The notes beneath the pieces are model-generated. The model saw nothing but the letters and a program-made list of their open reading frames with translations. It had not been told where the DNA came from and did no database searches. Positions 1 to 8,232 of a stretch of DNA of 64,000 nucleotides are shown one piece after another. Position 1 is the first letter of the stretch, and each line of letters begins with the position of its first letter. Source of the stretch: Flaviflagellibacter sp963786225 (lineage in GTDB: Bacteria; Pseudomonadota; Alphaproteobacteria; Rhizobiales; Methylopilaceae). The position numbers and the translations under genes were made by a program. The stretch covers positions 186,001 through 250,000 of the forward strand of contig CAWAYQ010000001.1 in assembly GCA_963786225.1 (NCBI GenBank). Direction: 5' to 3'.

Positions 1-490
1 GGTCCAGCTGGTTCCAATGTTCGCGAACCCCGCCGGGTTGGAAGCCGAACTCTCCGCGCGCACTCAGCACGACGAGCTGTTTTCCCGTCATGATTGGCTC
101 AAGCGGCCAGTCGCCGCGTCCGAGATCGAAGGAAAAGGTGCGACCGATGCGGATGACCTGATCAAACCAGGCCTTCAACGCACTGGGCATTCCGTAGTTG
201 TACATCGGCGTACTCAGCACCACCACATCGGCCGCTTCGAGCTCGGCGATTGCGGCGTCGGACCAGGCGAGGGTCTCACACATCGCCGCGTCGCGCTGAC
301 CGGGCGGGGTAAAGCAGGCGGCGATCCAGGCCTCCGTGACGTGCGGTGGCGGATCAATCGCCAAGTCGCGGTGGAGCACCCGGTCGCCCGGCCGATGGAC
401 GAGCCATTCGTCGACGAACAGCTTCGACAGGCGGCGGGAGAGCGAGCGTGTTCTGCGCGGGCTTGCATCGAGCTGGAGGATGGTTGTCAT
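1..490 (-). CDS. FMN-dependent NADH-azoreductase (AzoR-like), 3' end outside the window
   Basis: Flavodoxin-fold oxidoreductase that would reduce quinones or azo dyes with NADH through bound FMN in the cytoplasm. The protein starts MTTILQLDASPRR, the usual N-terminal beta strand and phosphate loop of this family, and carries PMYNYGMPSALKAWFDQVIR at about residues 95-115, the FMN-contacting segment typical of AzoR, followed by GKQLVVLSARGEF. About 163 residues are visible of roughly 200 expected; the C-terminus lies beyond base 1. It is 25 bp downstream of the SMR gene on the same strand, so the two are probably co-transcribed and controlled by the divergent LysR protein. Family assignment is firm; the substrate is not known. 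Confidence 0.85.
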   Translation of the reverse strand, partial: MTTILQLDASPRRTRSLSRRLSKLFVDEWLVHRPGDRVLHRDLAIDPPPHVTEAWIAACFTPPGQRDAAMCETLAWSDAAIAELEAADVVVLSTPMYNYGMPSALKAWFDQVIRIGRTFSFDLGRGDWPLEPIMTGKQLVVLSARGEFGFQPGGVREHWNQLD

Positions 491-515
491 GGTCTTGCTC
501 TTTCGAAAAGCCGGC

Positions 516-833
516 TCACGCCGACGCCATTTTGAGGCCGGCCACGCCGCCGATGATGGCGAGAACGGAGATGAGCTTCGCCGAGGTTAGGGGCTCGTCC
601 AGCAGAACGAAGCCAAGGACTACGGTCCCGAGCGTGCCGACGGCGGTCCAGATTGGATAAGCGATACTGACCGGGAGGGTCTTCATCGCGAGCGTCAGCA
701 ATCCGATGCCGCCGATCACACTGATCACCGTGACGAGCGTTGGCAGCGGACGCGTAAAACCGTCCGCGTACTTCATGCTCATCGCGAAGCTGATCTCGAA
801 TACGGCGGCACCCGCTAGATAGGCCCATGCCAT
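516..833 (-). CDS. Small multidrug resistance (SMR) family transporter
   Basis: Four-helix inner-membrane exporter of 105 residues, the standard SMR length. The essential membrane Glu is at residue 13 (AAVFEISFAMSMKYADGF), matching Glu14 of EmrE. Helix 3 contains the IAYPIWTAVGTLGTVVLG motif and helix 4 ends with GLKMASA. Family knowledge: SMR dimers exchange protons for cationic drugs or guanidinium-type compounds. Whether this is an EmrE-type or a Gdx/SugE-type member cannot be settled from the sequence alone. It heads the leftward pair with the azoreductase and lies back to back with the LysR gene across a 144-bp gap. Confidence 0.9.
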   Translation of the reverse strand: MAWAYLAGAAVFEISFAMSMKYADGFTRPLPTLVTVISVIGGIGLLTLAMKTLPVSIAYPIWTAVGTLGTVVLGFVLLDEPLTSAKLISVLAIIGGVAGLKMASA

Positions 834-977
834 GGTTTGCGCCTCTGTGTGTGGTTGAACTCAACTCATCCGCCTAACCCCGGCGTTACCGACAATTGAG
901 CCTTGAAACCGCATCCTACAAACGCGAAATTCTCAGTCGATGGATGAGCTGGGCTCACCTGATGATTGGGAGGGTTG

Positions 978-1883
978 ATGCGCCGTTTGCCGCCGCTCGG
1001 GTCCTTGCGGGCGTTCGAGGCCGCCGCTCGCAAGGCAAGCTTCAAACAGGCCGCGGTCGAACTTGGCGTTACGCCGACGGCGATCAGCCACCAGATCCGC
1101 CAACTCGAGGCTGATCTTGGTGTGACGCTGTTCGAGCGACAGACGCGGAAGGTGGCGCTGACGGCAGAGGGCAGGACGCTCTATCCGGTCATGCGGCAGG
1201 TCTTTGACGCGATGGCCGAAGCAGTGGACGCAGTAAAACAGCGGCCAGCTCGGCGGATGGCGACGTTGTCGGCGACCGTGGCGTTCACCGCCAAACTGCT
1301 TGTGCCCCGCGTTGCCAGCTTCCGCGCGCTTCATCCGGGCTGGGACCTGCGGCTTCATGCTTCCGATGATCCGGTCGATCTGGAGGCCGGCGAAGCCGAC
1401 GCTGCGATCCGCTACGGCCATGGAAATTATCCTGGCTTCGCGACGCTGCCGCTGATGAAGGACAGTTTCGCGGTGGTGTGCAGCCCTCGCATCAAGCTAT
1501 GCGAGCCTGAGGATCTCTCGGACGCAACCTTGATCCACTTCGAGTGGCGAACAGCCAGCGCAAAGATCAGCCTGCCGAACTGGCGCTCATGGGCGGAAAA
1601 CGCTGGGCTGAATGGACTGAATTTCGACGCGGGCATTACCTTCAATGACGAGAGCAGCGCGATCCAGGCGGCCATCGCGGCGCAGGGCGTGGCGCTGTTG
1701 AGCCTGCCTCTCGTCGCGACCGAACTCGCATCCGGCGCCCTGATCCAGCCCTTCGGGCCGGTGCTGAAAGGACTGGGCTACGATCTCGTTTATCCCGTCA
1801 GGGCCGGGAACAGCCCGCCCGTCACCGTCCTGCAAAGCTGGGTGATGAAGGAACTCGCTCCTGGCTTGCCTTTGGAAGGTTAA
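978..1883 (+). CDS. LysR-family transcriptional regulator (GcvA-like subgroup)
   Basis: Winged helix-turn-helix regulator of about 301 residues. The N-terminus (PPLGSLRAFEAAARKASFKQAAVELGVTPTAISHQIRQLE) is a textbook LysR DNA-binding domain of the GcvA type, followed by a periplasmic-binding-protein-like effector domain (about residues 90-295). I chose ATG 978; an in-frame TTG at 966 is also possible because the GGGAGGG at 968-974 is very close to 978. It is divergent from the SMR and azoreductase genes, the classic arrangement in which a LysR protein autoregulates and controls its divergent neighbour. The inducer is unknown; a quinone, dye or cationic toxicant would fit the neighbours, which is inference. 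Confidence 0.88.
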   Translation: MRRLPPLGSLRAFEAAARKASFKQAAVELGVTPTAISHQIRQLEADLGVTLFERQTRKVALTAEGRTLYPVMRQVFDAMAEAVDAVKQRPARRMATLSATVAFTAKLLVPRVASFRALHPGWDLRLHASDDPVDLEAGEADAAIRYGHGNYPGFATLPLMKDSFAVVCSPRIKLCEPEDLSDATLIHFEWRTASAKISLPNWRSWAENAGLNGLNFDAGITFNDESSAIQAAIAAQGVALLSLPLVATELASGALIQPFGPVLKGLGYDLVYPVRAGNSPPVTVLQSWVMKELAPGLPLEG

Positions 1884-2065
1884 GAGGGGCGACTCGAGCA
1901 TGTTCGGCGTCCCGGTCGATGCGTTCCACGAATGGTGGCGCGACGGGAACCCGCGCCGCCGGCATGGCTCGTCCTTCCGTCGCCCGGCGGAGAGGCGGCC
2001 CCTGGCCCGGAACCCCCTCCACCGCCAAACATTGACTCTGATACCCCCCAAAACGGAGGACCGAG

Positions 2066-2636
2066 ATGGCACAGGAGCTGAAAGGCCGCCGCATTGCAGT
2101 GCTTGCGACCGATGGTTTCGAACAAGTCGAACTGACCGAGCCGGTGAAAGCGCTGAAGGCGGCGGGCGCCGAGGTCGAGGTGGTGTCGCCGAAGGAGGGC
2201 GAGATCCAGGGCTGGATGCATCACGACAAGGCCGACAAGGTGAAGGTCGACCGCCCCCTCGCCTCCGCCAAACCCGACGATTATTCCGCGCTCGTTCTGC
2301 CGGGCGGCGTCGTCAATCCCGACTCTCTCGAGGCTTGAGCCGAAGGCCATCGCCTTCGTGAAGCACTTCGTCGACAGCGGAAAACCGATCGGCGCGATCT
2401 GCCACGGGCCGTGGACTTTGATCGACGCCGGCGGCGTGAAAGGCCGCAAGGTGACGTCGTGGCCGAGCCTGAAGACCGACCTGATAAACGCCGGCGCGAA
2501 ATGGGAGGATTCCCAGGTCGTGACCGACCATGGCCTCGTGACCTCGCGCAAACCCGGCGACATTCCGGCGTTCAACGCCAAGATCATCGAGGAATTCGCC
2601 GAAGGCAAACACGCCAAGCACCAGGCGGCGGAGTAG
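2066..2636 (+). pseudogene. PfpI/DJ-1 family protein (YhbO-like), single-base frameshift
   Basis: Two reading frames together spell one full-length PfpI-type protein of about 190 residues. Frame one (2066-2338) gives MAQELKGRRIAVLATDGFEQ up to VLPGGVVNPDSL. Frame two takes over at RLEPKAIAFVKHFVDSGKPI and runs to 2636, including the nucleophile motif AICHGPW. Removing one C near 2329 (CTCTCTCGAGG read as CTCTCTGAGG) restores continuous, family-like sequence. Family members act as chaperone or deglycase-like stress proteins or proteases. As written, the product ends at residue 90 before the catalytic Cys and would be inactive. Either a true recent mutation or a sequencing indel. Confidence 0.85.
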
Positions 2637-2649
2637 TTACGCGCTCCCA

Positions 2650-2788
2650 CCCTCTCCCCTTGTGGGAGAGGGCGACTCGGCGCGGTAGCGCCGAGCGGGG
2701 TGAGGGGTAACGCCCTCTCGATAGTCAGAACACCCCTCACCCGGCGACCGCTGCGCGGTCAGCCGACCTCTCCCACAAGGGGAGAGGT
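2650..2788. repeat. Long intergenic palindromic repeat, family A copy 1
   Basis: A 139-bp element bounded by CCTCTCCCCTTGTGGGAGAG and its complement at the other end, with inner hairpins GGCGCGGTAGCGCC and CCGCTGCGCGG. A nearly identical copy lies at 4495-4632, and more diverged relatives at 18607-18741, 41070-41254 and 44384-44531. It resembles the large palindromic intergenic (RIME-like) elements common in Rhizobiales. No coding capacity of its own. Confidence 0.85.
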
Positions 2789-2810
2789 AAGGGCGCATCG
2801 CTCTTACGGC

Positions 2811-3053
2811 ATGCCATTCCCAGCTCAGGCCACCGCGGATATTTCACTTCGCGGCCGCGTCGTCGCGCTGTATATGCTCGTGTTCCGCGCCGGGCCCGCC
2901 GTCAGCGCGGCCTGCATCGGCTTCGCGGCGCAGTGGATCGGGCTACAACTTCTAATCGGGATCTGCGCCGTGCCGTGCGCCGTTATCATTGTCAGGCTGC
3001 GCTCGCGGCCGATCTTCGCGTCTGCTTCCCCCGCCCCCATTCCGGCGGAATAA
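2811..3053 (+). pseudogene. C-terminal remnant of an MFS transporter
   Basis: The translation ADISLRGRVVALYMLVFRAG, followed by two hydrophobic stretches (AACIGFAAQWIGLQLLIGI and AVPCAVIIVRL), is typical of the last helices of enterobactin-exporter-like MFS proteins, where LRGRVxALYMLVFRG precedes helix 10. Only about 80 residues survive, directly downstream of repeat copy A1, and no upstream portion is present. The stop codon TAA abuts the ATG of the next transporter. I read this as debris from a deletion associated with the repeat element, not as a functional small protein. Confidence 0.65.
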
Positions 3054-4469
3054 ATGGCGACGACCGACACGAATACCCGGACCGCCGAGACCGTGGCCGA
3101 AACATCCGGCAGGACGGGCCTCGTCATCTGGGTCGTGGCCTCGGCCTATTTCATGCTGAACCTCGACGGCACCGTGATCGTCACGGCTTTGCCGGCCATG
3201 GCCGCGGGCTTCGGCGTGACGGAGATCGATCTCAGCATCGGCATCACCGCCTATATGATGGCGCTTGCGGCCTTCGTGCCGCTCGGCGGCTGGCTCGCTG
3301 AACGCTACGGCTCGCGCCGGATTCTGGCGGGCGCGATCCTCGTCTTTACATTGGCGTCGCTCGCCTGCGCGGTGGCGCCGAATGTCGGTCTGTTCGTCGT
3401 GGCGCGCGTCATCCAGGGCCTCGGCGGCGCGCTGATGTTTCCCGTCGGGCGGCTCCTCGTCCTGCGCAATACGCCGAATTCCGGCATGCTGCGCGCCATC
3501 TCCGCCATCACCTGGCCGGCCCTGATCGCACCGGTCATCGGGCCTGTGATCGGCGGCGTGATCGTGACCTATGCGAGTTGGCACTGGATCTTCCTGCTTA
3601 ACCTGCCGATCGGCATTGCGGGCGCGGCCCTCGTCCTGATCGCCGTGCCGGACGACAAGGGGGCCGAGCGCGTGCCTCTCGATGTCCTCGGCCTCGCGCT
3701 CTCGTCCTCGTCGCTCCTGCTCCTGATCTATGCGCTGGAGACGTTCAGCCATCGCGAGGGAAACTGGGCGCTCGCGACCGGCGTGGCGTTTGCGGGCCTT
3801 GCACTCGGCACGGCCGCGATCCGGCATCTGAAGCGCACGCCCGCGCCTCTGTTCGGGCTCGGCCCGGTGCGCGATCCGGTGTTCTCGATCACCTCGCTCG
3901 GCTCCGGAAACGTGCTGCGCACCGCGATCAACACGGCTCCCTTCCTCCTGCCGCTGATGTTCCAGCTCGGATTCGGCCTCAGCCCGATCGATGCCGGCAC
4001 TCTGGTGCTCGCATATTTCGCCGGCAATCTCGCGATGAAAAGCGCGACCTCGCCCATCCTGAAACGCTTCGGCTTCCGCAACGTGATCCTGGTCAACGGG
4101 GCATTGGGCGCGCTCGCGCTTCTTGCCTTCGCCGGTCTCGGCACCGGAACGCCATGGCCGCTGACTTTAGCGGTTCTGTTCGCGGGCGGGCTGTTCCGCT
4201 CCATGCAATTCACCGCCCTCAACACGCTCGGCTTTGTCGGCATCGCCGCCGAGGAACGCGCCTCGGCGACGACGCTCTGGAGCATGAGCCAGCAGATATC
4301 CAACTGCCTGGGCGTCGCGCTGGCGAGCCTGGCGCTGAGCGCGTCTTTGGCGCTGAACGGGCGGACGGTGCCGGAGACCATGGATTTCCGCTGGGCGTTC
4401 GCAGTGATCGGGGTTCGTGGGCCTGGTGTCGGTGCTGCGGCTGGCGCGCTTGCCGCGGGATGTGGGTAA
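3054..4469 (+). CDS. DHA2-type MFS multidrug transporter, C-terminal tail frameshifted
   Basis: Inner-membrane proton-linked exporter of 471 residues as written. Signature motifs are MLNLDGTVIVTALPAMA in helix 1 (DHA2 motif D1-like), GGWLAERYGSRR (motif A, near residue 80) and VIQGLGGALMFPVGR (motif B). The last 27 residues (VRGPGVGAAAGALAAGCG) are not membrane-like. Removing one G from the run at 4410-4413 gives VIGFVGLVSVLRLARLPRDV and moves the stop to 4483-4485, which is a normal MFS end. One extra base is therefore likely. The gene lies between two near-identical repeat copies (2650 and 4495). Substrate unknown. Confidence 0.82.
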   Translation: MATTDTNTRTAETVAETSGRTGLVIWVVASAYFMLNLDGTVIVTALPAMAAGFGVTEIDLSIGITAYMMALAAFVPLGGWLAERYGSRRILAGAILVFTLASLACAVAPNVGLFVVARVIQGLGGALMFPVGRLLVLRNTPNSGMLRAISAITWPALIAPVIGPVIGGVIVTYASWHWIFLLNLPIGIAGAALVLIAVPDDKGAERVPLDVLGLALSSSSLLLLIYALETFSHREGNWALATGVAFAGLALGTAAIRHLKRTPAPLFGLGPVRDPVFSITSLGSGNVLRTAINTAPFLLPLMFQLGFGLSPIDAGTLVLAYFAGNLAMKSATSPILKRFGFRNVILVNGALGALALLAFAGLGTGTPWPLTLAVLFAGGLFRSMQFTALNTLGFVGIAAEERASATTLWSMSQQISNCLGVALASLALSASLALNGRTVPETMDFRWAFAVIGVRGPGVGAAAGALAAGCG

Positions 4470-4494
4470 GGACATTACGGGGTGACTTCCCTTC

Positions 4495-4632
4495 CCTCTC
4501 CCCTTGTGGGAGAGGGCCGAACTCGGCGCGGCAGCGCCGAGCGGGGTGAGGGGTAACGCCCTCTCGATAGTCAGAGACCCCTCACCCGGCGACCGCTGCG
4601 CGGTCAGCCGACCTCTCCCACAAGGGGAGAGG
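4495..4632. repeat. Long intergenic palindromic repeat, family A copy 2
   Basis: Nearly identical, in the same orientation, to the element at 2650-2788, including the unusual internal stretch AACGCCCTCTCGATAGTCAG. The two copies flank the MFS remnant and the DHA2 transporter, so recombination between them would delete or duplicate about 1.85 kb. Confidence 0.85.
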
Positions 4633-4695
4633 TCGGGTGTTCCCGAGTTCAGCACTTGAATGGCTAAGTCGGGTAAACCCGACTTAGCTCGGGAG
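4632..4695. repeat. Short paired-hairpin repeat, family B copy 1
   Basis: Two adjacent hairpins: CGGGTGTTCCCG and AAGTCGGGTAAACCCGACTT. The same two-hairpin unit occurs at 34923-34993 and 42358-42428. Here it follows family A copy 2 without a gap, so composite elements exist. Confidence 0.75.
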
Positions 4696-5168
4696 CGGTA
4701 AGAGGGATTATCAAAGGATCGGATCGATGGCGCGCCAATACAAGCAACCAGGAAAGTTCGCTCCTCTCTCGGTGCAGCATTTGGTCTTCGACGAACGCGA
4801 TCGTATTCGAAAATTGTTATCGATGACCGACGATCTGGAATTATTCTTAGCTGTAGCGCGTATTGGACAGAGGCCGAAACGCACAACATCCCTGAAAACC
4901 GTGATGTAGCGCAATTTTCCGGACGAGCGACGTTCGGGCTTTCAAGTCGATGGAGCCGGACGAATTCAGAGTTGGGAACTTGAGACATTGCTCGTCGAAG
5001 CGACATTAGGCACCCCCAAACGACGTGGGAGGCGCGAGCCATCCCAAAAAAATGGAATTACTTTTGGAGCTAGTCTCCGCTCTCCGATCTGCGGAAACAT
5101 GCAAGCGGGGGGCAGGCGATGATCGATAAGCGGAGAAAAACATTCTCAATGGAAAGATAAATCGCATA
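4696..5168. other. AT-richer intergenic stretch with no gene I can support
   Basis: Base composition drops visibly compared with the surroundings. A 60-codon frame at 4727-4909 beginning MARQYKQPGKFAPL exists but matches no family I recognise and has no clear ribosome site. Short pieces such as MELLLELVSALRSAET (from about 5052) could be the decayed 5' end of the nuclease gene that follows. I see no integrase or attachment site. Confidence 0.4.
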
Positions 5169-6415
5169 ATGTACCGCCAGTTCGCTTGGCAAGGCCGCAC
5201 CAGCAATATCGCTGATCCAATCCGATGGAATTCCATTTTTTCCAATCCTGATCTCACCGCCATCTATCGTGAGAGGATTGGCGCAAGCCCAAGAGCTATA
5301 ATGTTACTTGGGCTTTGTATGGACGAATTATTCTGGGATCAACCCGCTGTTGCAAACGTGGCTCCTCACTCCAGCCTTGGGATATCCCAACAAGACATTG
5401 ATGCATTCTTTCGGATTACATCTCTTCCCCTCGAGCGAGACTGCGTCGTAAGTGCTCGAAAATAGTCGCAACTCATGTTGCGTTGAAGTGGGAAGATAGT
5501 GAGGGAAATTGCGGATGGACACCAGCAGGCGAGGCGAGAAGAGGAAAAATAGAAGAAACGACTTGCTTATCGAGAAAGTCCCTTTCGGGAAGCTCCACTT
5601 CTGACTTTCAAATCGGGGAATTCGGCCGCTTACACTCGCCGCATTTGGACAGCTGCTTTTTTGGCGTATCACCAGCGGTCTTTACTTCGACAGTCATATC
5701 GGATCTCAGGGCGCGTAACCTCATAGGTTCGGGCTTCGAAGAGTACGAGCGACGCCTAATCTCCGCGGCATATCGGGATGTAACTGTCGCTGGAGAGGAA
5801 GAGTATGGCCCCCGAAAGGAACGGCGCCGTACTCCAGATATCCTAGTGTCGCAAGGCGGCGCATTGAAACTCGCCATCGAGTGCAAGGCCAAACGTCTTC
5901 CCTTGGCCACGGCCGTAGGCGCGAAGGACCAACGCCACGAGCTCGCAGTTAGCGAACTTGCCAAAGGTGTATTTCAACTCGCCCGTTTCCGAGAGGACAT
6001 AAGAAAAGGCGAGTATAGTAGAATTAAGGAAGCGGCGAATTCCCAGTTTGTTGTGCTCGTTCTCGATGATTGGATATTCACAGGGCCTGTAACGAAGAAA
6101 GAGATTTTTTCTAAAGCGAGCGATCTGCTCGCACGAAAAAATATAAAATTGAGTTTTGAAATCCGAGAGATCGTCTTTTGCACCGCTGCAGAGCTGGATA
6201 GCCTCACAAGCCGCTTGTCCATGGATGAGTTGATCGATTTATTTCGGAAAAACGGCCTCCCGAAGTACCGAGAATATTCCGCTGTTCCTCTAGCAAATGA
6301 GTTATTTCCAGGCCGCGCGAAAGGGCGTGACTACCCATTAGCCCACGAATTGGATGACCTCTTCCCACCAGAGGTTCGAGGTCGCAGGGATCTTGAAATG
6401 GCGGACGCTGGTTGA
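5169..6415 (+). pseudogene. PD-(D/E)XK nuclease-like protein of unknown family, broken by frameshifts
   Basis: The best-preserved part (about 5690-6415) contains TPDILVSQGG, then LAIECKAKR, the D-x(n)-ExK signature of restriction-type nucleases, followed by FQLARFREDIRKGEY. Upstream the coding signal jumps frame: 5169-5465 encodes RWNSIFSNPDLTAIYRERIG and QQDIDAFFRITSLPLERD; about 5610-5690 encodes RPLTLAAFGQLLFWRITSGL in a second frame; then VISDLRARNLIGSGFEEYER continues in the third. The three pieces read in order as one protein of about 400 residues, so the gene has at least two frameshifts. The region is AT-richer than its neighbours, suggesting acquisition and decay. A residual product from 5483 (310 residues) is possible but would lack an intact N-terminus. 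Original role unknown; defence or DNA processing is only a guess. Confidence 0.6.
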
Positions 6416-6490
6416 TGCGTGTGATGTAGAGTGGCTGGTGTCTGTATGGTCGACGGCGCCCTTCCTCGCGGGCCTGACCCCACGCGACGT

Positions 6491-7378
6491 TCAGGGAGCG
6501 CTGCGCTCCGCCGCCACGTCCTGCGGTTCGCCATCGTCCGCACCCCTCCTCCCGGCCGCGCCGTCGCGCGCCACCGACACGGCGAACGCGAGGATGAACG
6601 TCGCCGACATCAGCAGCACGATTGTCGGCGCGGGGGCGCTGTCGATGAAGAAGCTGAGGTAGACGCCGCCGAACGACGCCGCTATCGCCACCGCGACGGA
6701 GAGCGCGAGCATGGCGCTGAAGCGGCGCGTCAGCAGGAAGGCGATGGCGCCCGGTGCGATGAGCATGGCGATGGCGAGGATGATGCCGACGGCCTTGAGA
6801 GCGCCGACGATCGTCAGCGAGATCAGGCACAGCAGGCCGTAATGCAGCAGCTTGACCGGCAGGCCGAGGGCCCGCGCCTGCACCGGATCGAAGGCGTGGA
6901 GCAGCAGGTCCCGCCATTTCACGATGATGATTGCGGCGGTCAACGCCGCGATGAGCGCGGTCTCGGCAATGTCGCGCAGGCCGATCCCGAGCATGTCGCC
7001 GAACAGGATGTGATCGAGATGCACGTCGCTCTGGATCTTGACGTAAAGGACCAGCCCCAGGCCGAACATGCCGGAGAACACCACGCCCATCACCGTGTCC
7101 TGCTTGATGCGGCTGTTGTCCTTCAGGAAGCCCGTGGACAGCGCGCAGAACATGCCGGCGGCGAACGCGCCCACCGCATAGGGAAAGCCGAGAATGTAGG
7201 CGATGACGACGCCGGGAAACACGGCGTGGGCGATGGCGTCGCCCATCAGGGACCAGCCCTTCAGGACGAGGAAGCACGACAGCAAAGCTGTCGGCACGGC
7301 GACCAGGACGGAGATCGCCAGCGCGTTGCGCATGAACTCGAACTGGAACGGCATTATGAGGGTGTCGAGCACGCTCAC
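6491..7378 (-). CDS. sitD: Manganese/iron ABC transporter permease SitD
   Basis: Second inner-membrane permease of a cluster-9 (Mn/Fe/Zn) ABC importer; about 295 residues with around eight hydrophobic segments. LKGWSLMGDAIAHAVFPGVV at about residues 35-55 is the conserved metal-channel and coupling region, shared with the sister permease (LKGWSLIGDALSHSIVPGVA). I start it at GTG 7378, whose bases overlap the TGA of sitC (GTGA), indicating translational coupling. The C-terminal tail after the last helix is charged and variable. It is the last gene of sitABCD. Confidence 0.88.
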   Translation of the reverse strand: MSVLDTLIMPFQFEFMRNALAISVLVAVPTALLSCFLVLKGWSLMGDAIAHAVFPGVVIAYILGFPYAVGAFAAGMFCALSTGFLKDNSRIKQDTVMGVVFSGMFGLGLVLYVKIQSDVHLDHILFGDMLGIGLRDIAETALIAALTAAIIIVKWRDLLLHAFDPVQARALGLPVKLLHYGLLCLISLTIVGALKAVGIILAIAMLIAPGAIAFLLTRRFSAMLALSVAVAIAASFGGVYLSFFIDSAPAPTIVLLMSATFILAFAVSVARDGAAGRRGADDGEPQDVAAERSAP

Positions 7379-8232
7379 AGGCTTGCCTCCAGCGCATCGG
7401 CCGATCTGCGCCGCGCCGCGAGCATTCCGTGCTTGGGCGCGAAGAAGAAGGCGGCGAGGAAAATCAGGGTCTGCAGCACGACGATGATGCCGCCCGTCGC
7501 CCCGTCGAGAAAATAGCTGATATAGGCGCCGGTAAAGCTGGTCACCGCGCCGATCAGGACCGCGATGACGATCAGGCGCGGAAAACGGTCGGTGAGAAGA
7601 TAGGCGGTGGCGCCGGGCGTCACCACCATGCAGACGACGAGAAACGCGCCCACCGTCTGCAGCGCGGCGACGGTGCAGGCCGACAGCAGCGTGAAGAACA
7701 TGATCTTGAGCCGTGTCGGATTCAGCCCGATGGAGCGGGCATGGCTCTCGTCGAAGAACACGACCATGAGGTCTTTCCATTTCACGAGCAGAATGCCGAG
7801 CGACACGAAGCCGATGAGCGCAAGTTGCAGAATGTCTTCCGGCGTGATGGCCAGGATGTTGCCGAGCACGATGGTCTGGATGTTTACGGAGGTCGGCGAC
7901 AGCGACACCATGAACAGGCCGAGGCCGAAAAAGGACGAGAAGATGAGCCCGATAACGGCATCCTCCTTCAGCTTGGTACGCTGATTGAGGAAGAGCATGG
8001 CCGCGGCGGCAAGCCCGCCGGCGAAGAAGGCGCCGATCGAGAACGGCAGCCCCAGCATGTACGCGCCGGCTACGCCCGGCACGATGGAATGCGACAGCGC
8101 GTCGCCGATCAGCGACCATCCCTTCAACATCAGATAGGCCGAGAGAAAGGCGCAGACGCCGCCGACAAGCGCCGACACCCACATTGCGTTGACCATGTAC
8201 TCGTAGGCAAAGGGTTCGAGCAGCACCGCCAT
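7375..8232 (-). CDS. sitC: Manganese/iron ABC transporter permease SitC
   Basis: First permease of the cluster-9 importer, 285 residues, beginning MAVLLEPFAYEYMVNAMWVS, with the coupling segment LKGWSLIGDALSHSIVPGVA and the late motif VVTPGATAYLLTDRF that is characteristic of MntB/SitC proteins. Its start codon overlaps the sitB stop by one base (TGATG) and its stop overlaps the sitD start. Together with SitD it forms the heterodimeric membrane channel for Mn2+ (possibly also Fe2+) delivered by SitA. Confidence 0.9.
   Translation of the reverse strand: MAVLLEPFAYEYMVNAMWVSALVGGVCAFLSAYLMLKGWSLIGDALSHSIVPGVAGAYMLGLPFSIGAFFAGGLAAAAMLFLNQRTKLKEDAVIGLIFSSFFGLGLFMVSLSPTSVNIQTIVLGNILAITPEDILQLALIGFVSLGILLVKWKDLMVVFFDESHARSIGLNPTRLKIMFFTLLSACTVAALQTVGAFLVVCMVVTPGATAYLLTDRFPRLIVIAVLIGAVTSFTGAYISYFLDGATGGIIVVLQTLIFLAAFFFAPKHGMLAARRRSADALEASL

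Noticed and set aside
1880..2740. A 286-codon minus-strand frame over the pfpI gene and repeat A1
   Set aside because: It runs through a palindromic repeat and is antisense to clear PfpI sequence, with no family match.
4711..4914. Short frames on both strands in the AT-rich patch (60 and 67 codons)
   Set aside because: No ribosome site, no recognisable motif and no support from neighbours; mentioned only as part of the intergenic description.
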